Shown one piece after another: positions 1 to 5,031 of a stretch of 14,849 nt of DNA (the stretch's first letter is position 1; each line of letters begins with the position of its first letter). The notes below the pieces were generated by a model. That model saw nothing but the letters and a program-made list of their open reading frames with translations, was not told the origin of the DNA and searched no databases. Location: assembly GCA_022565655.1 (NCBI GenBank), contig JAIUMG010000040.1:1-14849 (forward strand). The letters are read 5' to 3'. Both the position numbers and the translations under genes were made by a program. Source of the DNA: Alkalimonas sp. GTDB lineage: Bacteria > Pseudomonadota > Gammaproteobacteria > Enterobacterales > Alteromonadaceae.

Positions 1-449
1 CCTTGTTTGAAAAACAATTATTAAACGGCGAGCTGGAAGTAGAACTGACCCCACAAGGGACTCTGGCCGAAAAAATGCGGGCTGGTGGTGCTGGAATCCC
101 GGCGTTTTTCACCGCCACAGGCTACGGAACACCAGTGGCTGAAGGCAAAGAAACCCGTGAAATTGATGGTCGGCATTATGTGCTTGAGCCAGCAATTACC
201 GGCGATTTTGCCATCGTCCGGGCGTGGAAAGCCGACCGCTATGGCAATCTGGTGTTCCGCCATACCTCGATGAACTTCAACCCGATGGCAGCAACTGCTG
301 GTAAAATCACCGTAGCAGAAGTGGAAGAAATCGTCGAACCGGGCGAGCTGGAGCCCAGCCAAATTCATACCCCGGGTATTTATGTGCAGCGCGTGATCAA
401 AGGCAGCTTTGAAAAACGCATTGAACGTCGAATGGTTCGTCAAGGTTAA
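1..449 (+). CDS. scoA: 3-oxoacid CoA-transferase subunit A (5' end outside window)
   Basis: This is the C-terminal ~149 residues of the alpha subunit of a two-subunit succinyl-CoA:3-ketoacid (or acetoacetate) CoA-transferase, which moves CoA between an acyl-CoA and a 3-oxoacid during ketone-body, short-chain fatty acid or branched-chain amino acid breakdown. The reading frame is open from the left edge (first full codon at 3), so the true start lies upstream. Seen in sequence: the conserved glycine-rich block around 'GGAGIPAFFT', the following 'TGYGTPVAEGKE', and the 'ADRYGNLVF' and 'NFNPMAATAG' stretches typical of this subunit. The family is usually about 230 residues, so roughly the last two thirds is present. 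Subunit B starts 10 bases after the stop codon, which fits an operon encoding a heteromeric enzyme. The subunit assignment is firm; the exact acceptor acid cannot be read from sequence. Confidence 0.93.
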   Translation, partial: LFEKQLLNGELEVELTPQGTLAEKMRAGGAGIPAFFTATGYGTPVAEGKETREIDGRHYVLEPAITGDFAIVRAWKADRYGNLVFRHTSMNFNPMAATAGKITVAEVEEIVEPGELEPSQIHTPGIYVQRVIKGSFEKRIERRMVRQG

Positions 450-459
450 GGAGACAGCA

Positions 460-1119
460 ATGGCAATATCTCGTGAACAAGTCGCCATGCGAGTGGCTCA
501 GGAGCTGCAAGACGGCTTTTACGTCAACTTAGGCATTGGCATTCCAACTCTGGTTGCAAACTATGTGCCTGCAGGTATCGAAGTGATGCTGCAATCAGAA
601 AATGGTTTGCTGGGCATGGGCCCCTACCCAACCGAAGCAGAAATCGATGCCGACATGATCAACGCAGGTAAAGAAACAGTTACAGCCGCCACCGGCGCCG
701 CTATTTTCAGCTCCGCTGAAAGCTTTGCCATGATCCGCGGCGGTCATGTCGATTTAACCGTATTAGGCGCTTTTGAAGTGGACCAAAACGGTAATATCGC
801 CAGCTGGATGATCCCCGGCAAACTGGTGAAAGGCATGGGCGGCGCTATGGATCTGGTGGCGGGTGCTCAAAATATTGTAGTGACCATGACGCACGCCGAT
901 AAGCATGGCAACAGCAAGCTGCTGAGCAACTGTACTTTGCCACTAACCGGCGTTGGCTGCGTAAAGAAAATCGTCACGGATTTAGCGGTGCTGGAAGTGC
1001 GTGATGGCGCTTTTCATCTGCTGGAGCGGGCACCTGGTGTTTCTGTGGAAGAAATTCAACAAAAAACCGCGGGCAAGCTAGTAGTCGCTGGCGATATACC
1101 GGAAATGCGCTTTAACTAA
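460..1119 (+). CDS. scoB: 3-oxoacid CoA-transferase subunit B
   Basis: Beta subunit (219 residues, normal family length) of the same cytoplasmic CoA-transferase. The catalytic glutamate that forms the enzyme-CoA thioester is E47, in the family signature 'SENGLLGMGP'. Downstream family blocks are visible: 'ADMINAGKETVT', 'GGHVDLTVLGAFEVD', 'NIASWMIPGKLVKGMGGAMDLV' and 'MTHADKHGNSKLL'. The frame is open further upstream to 409, but I chose the ATG at 460. It follows a strong AAGGAG (448-453) at correct spacing, gives the canonical N-terminus, and avoids overlapping subunit A. Together with subunit A it makes the active heteromer. A strong hairpin terminator follows, so this is the last gene of the operon. 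Upstream operon members and the promoter are not in the window. Confidence 0.95.
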   Translation: MAISREQVAMRVAQELQDGFYVNLGIGIPTLVANYVPAGIEVMLQSENGLLGMGPYPTEAEIDADMINAGKETVTAATGAAIFSSAESFAMIRGGHVDLTVLGAFEVDQNGNIASWMIPGKLVKGMGGAMDLVAGAQNIVVTMTHADKHGNSKLLSNCTLPLTGVGCVKKIVTDLAVLEVRDGAFHLLERAPGVSVEEIQQKTAGKLVVAGDIPEMRFN

Positions 1120-1139
1120 AGCCCAAGCTCACAACGAAA

Positions 1140-1173
1140 CAGGGCGAAGTTTAACGGCTTCGCTCTGGTTTTT
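1140..1173 (+). terminator. Rho-independent terminator of the CoA-transferase operon
   Basis: Ten-base-pair stem (CAGGGCGAAG at 1140-1149 with CTTCGCTCTG at 1158-1167, one G-T pair), an 8-base loop and a five-T tract at 1169-1173. It starts 20 bases after the subunit B stop codon. Confidence 0.85.
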
Positions 1174-1205
1174 ATCCATATAACTGGTTCCGGTTACATG
1201 GAAGT

Positions 1206-1226
1206 CATCTCTGGGTGCCAGAGATG
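1206..1226. repeat. Perfect 9-bp inverted repeat upstream of the toxin-antitoxin operon
   Basis: CATCTCTGG (1206-1214) and CCAGAGATG (1218-1226) are perfect inverted copies around the triplet GTG. The repeat lies between the CoA-transferase terminator and the antitoxin promoter. No T tract follows directly (T-rich bases begin about 15 bases later at 1242), so it is not a standard terminator. It could be a regulator site, a backup terminator or a small structured RNA; the sequence does not decide. Confidence 0.5.
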
Positions 1227-1248
1227 CAATCCTAAAGCAGCTCTTTTC

Positions 1249-1294
1249 TTGATCAATTATAGTCATGTGATATATTTAAACCATATCAATTGAT
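1249..1294 (+). promoter_or_regulatory. Promoter and candidate operator of the Xre-RES operon
   Basis: A sigma-70-like promoter can be read: -35 TTGATC (1249-1254), 16-base spacer, and an extended -10 TGATATATT (1268-1276), placing the start of transcription near 1283. The perfect 10-bp palindrome ATCAATTGAT (1285-1294) would sit on the start point. The heptamer ATCAATT occurs twice, at 1252-1258 (over the -35) and 1285-1291, 33 bases apart, about three helical turns. Repression by the Xre antitoxin or by the toxin-antitoxin complex is an inference from how these systems normally behave. Confidence 0.6.
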
Positions 1295-1306
1295 GGATAT
1301 TGTCGC

Positions 1307-1753
1307 ATGTCGGTCGTCCGTGAATTTAGTCCTCGTCTTTATTCCAAACCTAACCTTTGGCAACAGCTTGGTATTGCAGAGCGCGGCCCCAAGCTTTACC
1401 AAGCTCTGCATGAAGGCTTTGATTACCAAGTATTTGACAAACTGGCCGCAGTTTCCATGCTCGATAAAAAACAACTGGCTACAGTCTGTCAGCTGGCCCC
1501 GGCGACCTTAGCCAGACGCGCTAAGAGCGGCCGTTTTACTCAAGGTGAAAGCGACCGGCTGTACCGCTTTGCTACGGTATTTGCGGCGGCCAGTGCGCTC
1601 TTTGCTGAGGACATCAAAGCAACCAAACGCTGGCTGACCGAGCCAGTCTATGGGCTGGGCGATGAAGCCCCCATCGACATGCTGGCCACCTCAGCAGAAA
1701 GCCAGGCGGTACTCGATCTGATTGGTCGCTTAGAGCATGGCGTATTCGCCTGA
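1307..1753 (+). CDS. Antitoxin of RES-Xre type toxin-antitoxin system (Xre/MbcA/ParS family)
   Basis: A 148-residue protein with the layout of RES-Xre antitoxins. The N-terminal half (residues ~1-90) is an Xre-like helical DNA-binding region ('LDKKQLATVCQLAPATLARRAKSGRFTQGESDRLYR'). The C-terminal toxin-binding domain (MbcA/ParS/Xre, formerly DUF2384, residues ~95-148) contains 'DIKATKRWLTEPVYGLGDEAPIDMLATSAESQAVLDLIGRLEHGV', with the typical tryptophan-leucine, 'P...LG...P.d.l.t..g...V...L.R...G' pattern. It should bind and mask the RES toxin and repress its own promoter. The gene ends in TGATG, where its stop codon overlaps the toxin start by one base, so translation is probably coupled. 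The start at 1307 has only a weak ribosome binding site, but no better in-frame start is nearby. The promoter lies just upstream at 1249-1276. Confidence 0.9.
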   Translation: MSVVREFSPRLYSKPNLWQQLGIAERGPKLYQALHEGFDYQVFDKLAAVSMLDKKQLATVCQLAPATLARRAKSGRFTQGESDRLYRFATVFAAASALFAEDIKATKRWLTEPVYGLGDEAPIDMLATSAESQAVLDLIGRLEHGVFA

Positions 1754-2214
1754 TGCAGTTGTACCGTCTGGTTCACCATAAATGGGCGACACAAGCTTTT
1801 GATGGCGAAGGCGCCCGGCTTTATGGCGGGCGCTGGAACAGCAAGGGCCAGCCCTGTATCTATACCGCAGGCTCAGAAGCTCTGGCTATTCTGGAAATTC
1901 TGGTACACCTGAATAACCGCGCCGTTTTACAACAGTTCCGTTTATTCCGGCTAAGTATCCCGGATGAAACGCTACTTACTCTAAGCCCTAAGCACCTCCC
2001 TGCCAACTGGCAGCTACAGCCAGCCACTGCAGAAACAGCCAGCATTGGCGACAACTGGCTAAAAGAACAAGCCAGCCTGGCGCTGGCCCTGCCCAGTGTG
2101 CTGGCTCCACGTGAAAGCAATGTACTTTTAAACCCACATCATCCAGCGTACAACCAATGCTTGAACAGTGTCATCGAACTCGATTTTATGCCAGATCCCC
2201 GTTTGACCGGTTAA
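1753..2214 (+). CDS. RES domain toxin of RES-Xre toxin-antitoxin system
   Basis: A 153-residue RES-domain protein. Characterised members are cytoplasmic toxins with an ADP-ribosyltransferase-like fold that either degrade NAD+ or modify a target protein such as phosphoribosyl pyrophosphate synthetase. Visible family features are the N-terminal 'LYRLVH', 'GARLYGGRWNSKG' with R27, 'IYTA' with Y37, E48 in 'AILEILVHL', and S122 in 'PRESNVLLNP'. The 10- and 11-residue spacing between R27, Y37 and E48 matches the catalytic Arg-Tyr-Glu triad as I recall it from this family. All key residues are present, so the toxin looks intact. Its ATG shares one base with the antitoxin stop codon, giving the usual antitoxin-first order. 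Whether it depletes NAD+ or modifies a protein cannot be told from sequence. Confidence 0.92.
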   Translation: MQLYRLVHHKWATQAFDGEGARLYGGRWNSKGQPCIYTAGSEALAILEILVHLNNRAVLQQFRLFRLSIPDETLLTLSPKHLPANWQLQPATAETASIGDNWLKEQASLALALPSVLAPRESNVLLNPHHPAYNQCLNSVIELDFMPDPRLTG

Positions 2215-2234
2215 GCCGCCTTAGATAGCGCTAA

Positions 2235-2266
2235 AATACAAAACGCCCGATGATATTCATCAGGCG
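2235..2266 (-). terminator. Terminator of the beta-hydroxyacid dehydrogenase gene
   Basis: Read on the minus strand, CGCCTGATG pairs with CATCGGGCG (2258-2266 and 2244-2252; 9 bp with one T-G pair) around a 5-base loop, followed by TTTTGTATTTT (complement of 2233-2243). It lies between two converging genes. The plus-strand side has only CTTT after the stem, so it mainly serves the leftward gene and may weakly stop the toxin operon. Confidence 0.75.
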
Positions 2267-2310
2267 CTTTACGAGAAATTCGTCTGGGCACAATCATGCG
2301 CCCCTACAAT

Positions 2311-3201
2311 TCATCCGGGCTTGTGTAACCTTGCCAGCAGGCTGGAGGTATCCCAGCGGTTGCCTCCCATCTGTTGCACTTCGCTGTAGAATTGATCAAC
2401 CAGCGCGGTGAGTGGTAGATGGCTGCCGTTTTTACGGGCTTCGTTCAATGCTATACCTAAGTCTTTGCGCATCCAATCGACGGCGAAGCCAAAGTCATAT
2501 TCACCTTTTAGCATGGTCTGATAACGGTTTTGCATCTGCCAGGATTGCGCTGCGCCTTGCGAAATAACTTCAACCACAGCAGCGGCGTCCAGCCCGGCGT
2601 TCTGAGCAAAATGCAGCCCCTCAGCTAAACCCTGCACTACACCTGCAATGCAAATCTGATTGACCATCTTGGCCAGTTGCCCTGCCCCGGCAGGTCCAAG
2701 TAACTTACAACAGCGGGCATAGGCTTGCATCACAGGCTCTGCTTTGGCAAATGCATCGGCTTCTCCGCCGACCATAATGGTCAGCACGCCATTCTCAGCG
2801 CCAGCCTGTCCGCCTGATACCGGTGCATCCAAAAAACCAACTCCTTGCTGCTGGCAGGCAGCTGCCAACTCCCTCGCCAGTTCCGCTGAGGCGGTGGTGT
2901 GATCGATAAGCACAGAGCCCGGCGCCATACTGGCTAAGACGCCATCATCGCCATACACCACTGAGCGAACATCGTCGTCATTACCCACGCATAAAAAGAC
3001 CAGCTCTGCGTCTGCTGCGGCCTTAGCTGGCGTGATACCGTACTGGCCACCATACTGCGCTTGCCACTGCTTTGCTTTAGCCGTGGTACGATTGTATACC
3101 TTGGTCTGATGGCCGTGCTGTTGCAAAAAACCAGCCATTGGGTAGCCCATAACCCCCAGCCCAATAAAAGCGACCGAACGCTCGTTTACTAATTTTGTCA
3201 T
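2311..3201 (-). CDS. NAD(P)-dependent beta-hydroxyacid dehydrogenase (3-hydroxyisobutyrate dehydrogenase / tartronate semialdehyde reductase family)
   Basis: A 296-residue cytoplasmic oxidoreductase of the beta-hydroxyacid dehydrogenase family, normal length. Residues ~9-165 form the Rossmann domain with 'FIGLGVMG' (G14-x-G16-x-x-G19) and the substrate-binding signature 'DAPVSGG' at 125-131. The all-helical C-terminal domain carries the catalytic lysine K178 and N181 in 'GQLAKMVNQ'. The end of the second beta strand reads 'YNRT', with R38 where NAD-specific enzymes have an acidic residue, which suggests preference for NADPH. Members reduce or oxidise 3-hydroxyisobutyrate, tartronate semialdehyde, succinic semialdehyde or related small acids, and the true substrate cannot be fixed here. 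No valine-degradation or glycerate genes flank it, so a housekeeping semialdehyde-reductase role is as likely as a pathway-specific one. It is transcribed away from the glutathione peroxidase gene with 96 bases between starts. Confidence 0.85.
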   Translation of the reverse strand: MTKLVNERSVAFIGLGVMGYPMAGFLQQHGHQTKVYNRTTAKAKQWQAQYGGQYGITPAKAAADAELVFLCVGNDDDVRSVVYGDDGVLASMAPGSVLIDHTTASAELARELAAACQQQGVGFLDAPVSGGQAGAENGVLTIMVGGEADAFAKAEPVMQAYARCCKLLGPAGAGQLAKMVNQICIAGVVQGLAEGLHFAQNAGLDAAAVVEVISQGAAQSWQMQNRYQTMLKGEYDFGFAVDWMRKDLGIALNEARKNGSHLPLTALVDQFYSEVQQMGGNRWDTSSLLARLHKPG

Positions 3202-3266
3202 ACCAGTGTCTTACTTATGTATTAAAGTAGCTGTTAAGCGTACAAAGATGGCTGGCAAAAAGCAAA

Positions 3267-3283
3267 GCACTTATCGCACTTAT
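3267..3283 (+). repeat. Short tandem repeat in the glutathione peroxidase leader
   Basis: GCACTTAT occurs twice, at 3267-3274 and 3276-3283, separated by one C, directly before the AAGGAG ribosome binding site (3286-3291). It may be chance or a small regulator half-site pair. The 96-base divergent region 3202-3297 shows no convincing sigma-70 promoter in either direction. Confidence 0.3.
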
Positions 3284-3297
3284 TCAAGGAGCTTCAA

Positions 3298-3801
3298 ATG
3301 AACAGTATTCATCAGTTTTCTGTGAAGGATGCGCAAGGCAACTCAGTTGATCTGTCGCAATACAAAGGCAAGACCGTATTGGTTGTTAACACCGCCAGTC
3401 AATGTGGTTTTACCCCACAATATCAGGAACTGGAAAAGCTGTACCAACAGTTTCAGGCCAACGGTTTTGAAATTCTTGCTTTTCCATGCAATCAGTTCGG
3501 TGGGCAGGAGCCTGGCTCTAATGCAGAAATCCAGCAATTTTGTCAGCTCAATTATGGCGTCAGTTTTCCGGTCTTTGCCAAAATACAGGTGAACGGCCCT
3601 GAAGCAGAGCCACTGTTTGAGTTTTTAAAAGATCAAGCGCGCGGATTATTAAAAACCCGAGCCATCAAGTGGAACTTCACCAAGTTTCTGATTAATGATA
3701 AAGGCCAGGTGGTCAAGCGCTATGCTCCACGGACCAAGCCGTTAGCTATTTCGCAGAGCGTGGAAGAATTACTTGCCGAGACTGAAACTGCTACAGTTTG
3801 A
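3298..3801 (+). CDS. Glutathione peroxidase family thiol peroxidase (cysteine type)
   Basis: A 167-residue peroxidase of the glutathione peroxidase family that reduces hydrogen peroxide and organic hydroperoxides with thiols, usually thioredoxin in bacteria. The catalytic tetrad is visible: peroxidatic C36 in 'NTASQCGFTPQY', Q70 in 'CNQFGGQEPGSN', and W125-N126 in 'KWNFTKFL'. The active residue is a normal cysteine codon, not selenocysteine. C82 ('QFCQLNYG') sits where thioredoxin-dependent members keep the resolving cysteine, so a 2-Cys mechanism is likely. No signal peptide is seen, so it should be cytoplasmic. A strong AAGGAG (3286-3291) precedes the ATG by 6 bases and fixes the start. The gene is followed 67 bases later by ldhA on the same strand, which has its own -10 box, so the two need not be one operon. 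Confidence 0.92.
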   Translation: MNSIHQFSVKDAQGNSVDLSQYKGKTVLVVNTASQCGFTPQYQELEKLYQQFQANGFEILAFPCNQFGGQEPGSNAEIQQFCQLNYGVSFPVFAKIQVNGPEAEPLFEFLKDQARGLLKTRAIKWNFTKFLINDKGQVVKRYAPRTKPLAISQSVEELLAETETATV

Positions 3802-3829
3802 TCCAACGTAAAGGCTGACAGTCTGAATT

Positions 3830-3838
3830 TGCTATACT
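3830..3838 (+). promoter_or_regulatory. Extended -10 box upstream of ldhA
   Basis: TGCTATACT is an extended -10 element (TG-N-TATACT, five of six core matches) ending 30 bases before the ldhA start codon. The -35 region at the expected distance (near 3810-3816) is poor, as is common for extended -10 promoters. No FNR or CRP site was recognised here, although anaerobic control of ldhA would be expected. Confidence 0.5.
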
Positions 3839-3868
3839 AGCCCACAACCTAACCATGTGGATCAACTT

Positions 3869-4855
3869 ATGAAAGTTACAGTATACAGCGCAAAAAAATA
3901 CGACCAACAAGCCTTTAGTCGTTGGAGTTCCAGCCAGCTTGAGTTTCACTATCTCGATACCAAGCTCAGCAGTGACAGTGTGCAGTTGGCTGCCGGCAGC
4001 GATGCTATCTGCACTTTTGTCAACGATGATTTATCGGCTAAGGTGCTGCAAGAGTTGTCTGATAGTGGCATCCGCATGGTTGCTCTGCGCTGTGCAGGCT
4101 TTAATAATGTCGACCTTGAAGCGGCCAAAGCGCTTGGTATTCGGGTCGCGCGGGTGCCAGCTTACTCACCGGAAGCCGTCGCTGAGCACACTATCGGCAT
4201 GATGCTGACACTCAACCGCAAGCTGCACAAAGCCTACAACCGGGTGCGGGATGATAATTTCGCGCTGGATGGCCTGCTTGGCTTTAATATGCATGGTAAA
4301 ACTGTAGGTTTAATTGGCACTGGCCGAATTGGTAAGGCAACGGCTCGTATTCTGCTTGGTTTTGGCTGCTCGTTACTCTGCCACGATTTATACCCGGACG
4401 ACGAACTGCAACAACTTGGTGCGCGTTATGTCAATTTGGCAGAGCTTTATGCAGAGTCAGATATTATTAGTTTGCATTGCCCGCTCACCCCGGAAACGCA
4501 CTATCTTATTAACCCTGATAGTTTAGGCCAAATGAAAAATAACGTCATGCTGATCAATACCAGTCGTGGTGGCTTGCTGGATAGCAAAGCAGTCATCAAT
4601 GCGCTGAAATCGCGCAAAATTGGTTATTTAGGCTTGGATGTGTATGAGCAAGAAGCCGATTTATTCTTTGAGAATTTGTCCGAGATGGTGATTGACGATG
4701 ATGTGTTTAAACGCCTATTGACCTTCCCGAATGTATTAATCACCGGCCATCAGGCGTTTTTTACCGAAGAAGCAATGCAGCAAATCAGCCAGGTAACCAG
4801 TGATAACTTAGTCGCATTCGCTGCTGGCAAAGCCAGTGGCAATGAACTGTGTTAG
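3869..4855 (+). CDS. ldhA: Fermentative D-lactate dehydrogenase
   Basis: A 328-residue NAD-dependent D-2-hydroxyacid dehydrogenase that reduces pyruvate to D-lactate with NADH, closing fermentative redox balance in the cytoplasm. The start 'MKVTVYSAKKYD' matches the LdhA N-terminus and the length is one residue below E. coli LdhA. I therefore chose the ATG at 3869 over the in-frame GTG at 3857. Visible motifs are the NAD-binding 'GLIGTGRIG' (G150, G152, G155), substrate-binding 'RCAGFNNVD', and the catalytic triad R233 ('NTSRGG'), E262 ('LDVYEQE') and H294 ('ITGHQAFFTEEA'). The ribosome binding site is weak (GTGGATC region). Downstream there is no ordinary terminator, but the large palindromic element beginning 15 bases after the stop could serve as one. 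Confidence 0.94.
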   Translation: MKVTVYSAKKYDQQAFSRWSSSQLEFHYLDTKLSSDSVQLAAGSDAICTFVNDDLSAKVLQELSDSGIRMVALRCAGFNNVDLEAAKALGIRVARVPAYSPEAVAEHTIGMMLTLNRKLHKAYNRVRDDNFALDGLLGFNMHGKTVGLIGTGRIGKATARILLGFGCSLLCHDLYPDDELQQLGARYVNLAELYAESDIISLHCPLTPETHYLINPDSLGQMKNNVMLINTSRGGLLDSKAVINALKSRKIGYLGLDVYEQEADLFFENLSEMVIDDDVFKRLLTFPNVLITGHQAFFTEEAMQQISQVTSDNLVAFAAGKASGNELC

Positions 4856-4869
4856 GAAGCATTGAGTCC

Positions 4870-4995
4870 GATAAGCGAGCGTTTTCTCGAACCGACTTAC
4901 TCACGTGAACGCGCCGTAAACCCATCCCTGGGGGCTCTGTGAAGCCCGTCCAGGGCTTCAAAGGTTCACTAAGAGTAAGTCTTATCTCGCTTATC
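4870..4995. repeat. 126-bp composite palindromic intergenic element (REP/MITE-like)
   Basis: Nested inverted repeats span the whole gap between ldhA and the S9 peptidase gene. The outer arms GATAAGCGAG (4870-4879) and CTCGCTTATC (4986-4995) are a perfect 10-bp pair. Next come GACTTACTC (4894-4902) with GAGTAAGTC (4973-4981), perfect 9 bp, and GTGAAC (4905-4910) with GTTCAC (4964-4969). The core holds two small hairpins: CCCA/TGGG (4921-4924, 4929-4932) and TGAAGCCC/GGGCTTCA (4940-4947, 4953-4960) around GTCCA. The organisation resembles intergenic palindromic repeats common in Alteromonadales and Vibrionales genomes; that comparison is from memory. It lies after two convergent stop codons, where it could act as a bidirectional terminator or mRNA stabiliser. 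It has no coding potential I trust. Confidence 0.7.
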
Positions 4996-5031
4996 AAATT
5001 ATAAGTACAACCTCAGCTGCTTTTTTCTTGA

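Noticed and set aside
409..459. Upstream in-frame ATG for CoA-transferase subunit B
   Set aside because: It would overlap subunit A by 41 bases and lacks the AAGGAG that precedes the ATG at 460.
21..488. 155-codon open frame antisense to the CoA-transferase genes
   Set aside because: It lies opposite strongly recognisable subunit A coding sequence and its translation has no family features.
1179..1197. AACTGGT near 1182 resembling half of a FadR site
   Set aside because: Only one half matches; the mirror half is absent at the required spacing.
3785..3799. AAACTG-CTA-CAGTTT inverted repeat at the end of the glutathione peroxidase gene
   Set aside because: A six-base-pair stem without a T tract is too weak to call a terminator.
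3799..3806. TGATCCAA resembling the -35 of RpoE-ChrR-type promoters upstream of ldhA
   Set aside because: It includes the glutathione peroxidase stop codon, and no matching -10 is found 16-19 bases downstream; probably chance.
4785..4997. 70-codon minus-strand open frame across the palindromic element
   Set aside because: It covers the ldhA 3' end and the nested repeats, with no ribosome binding site or family likeness.
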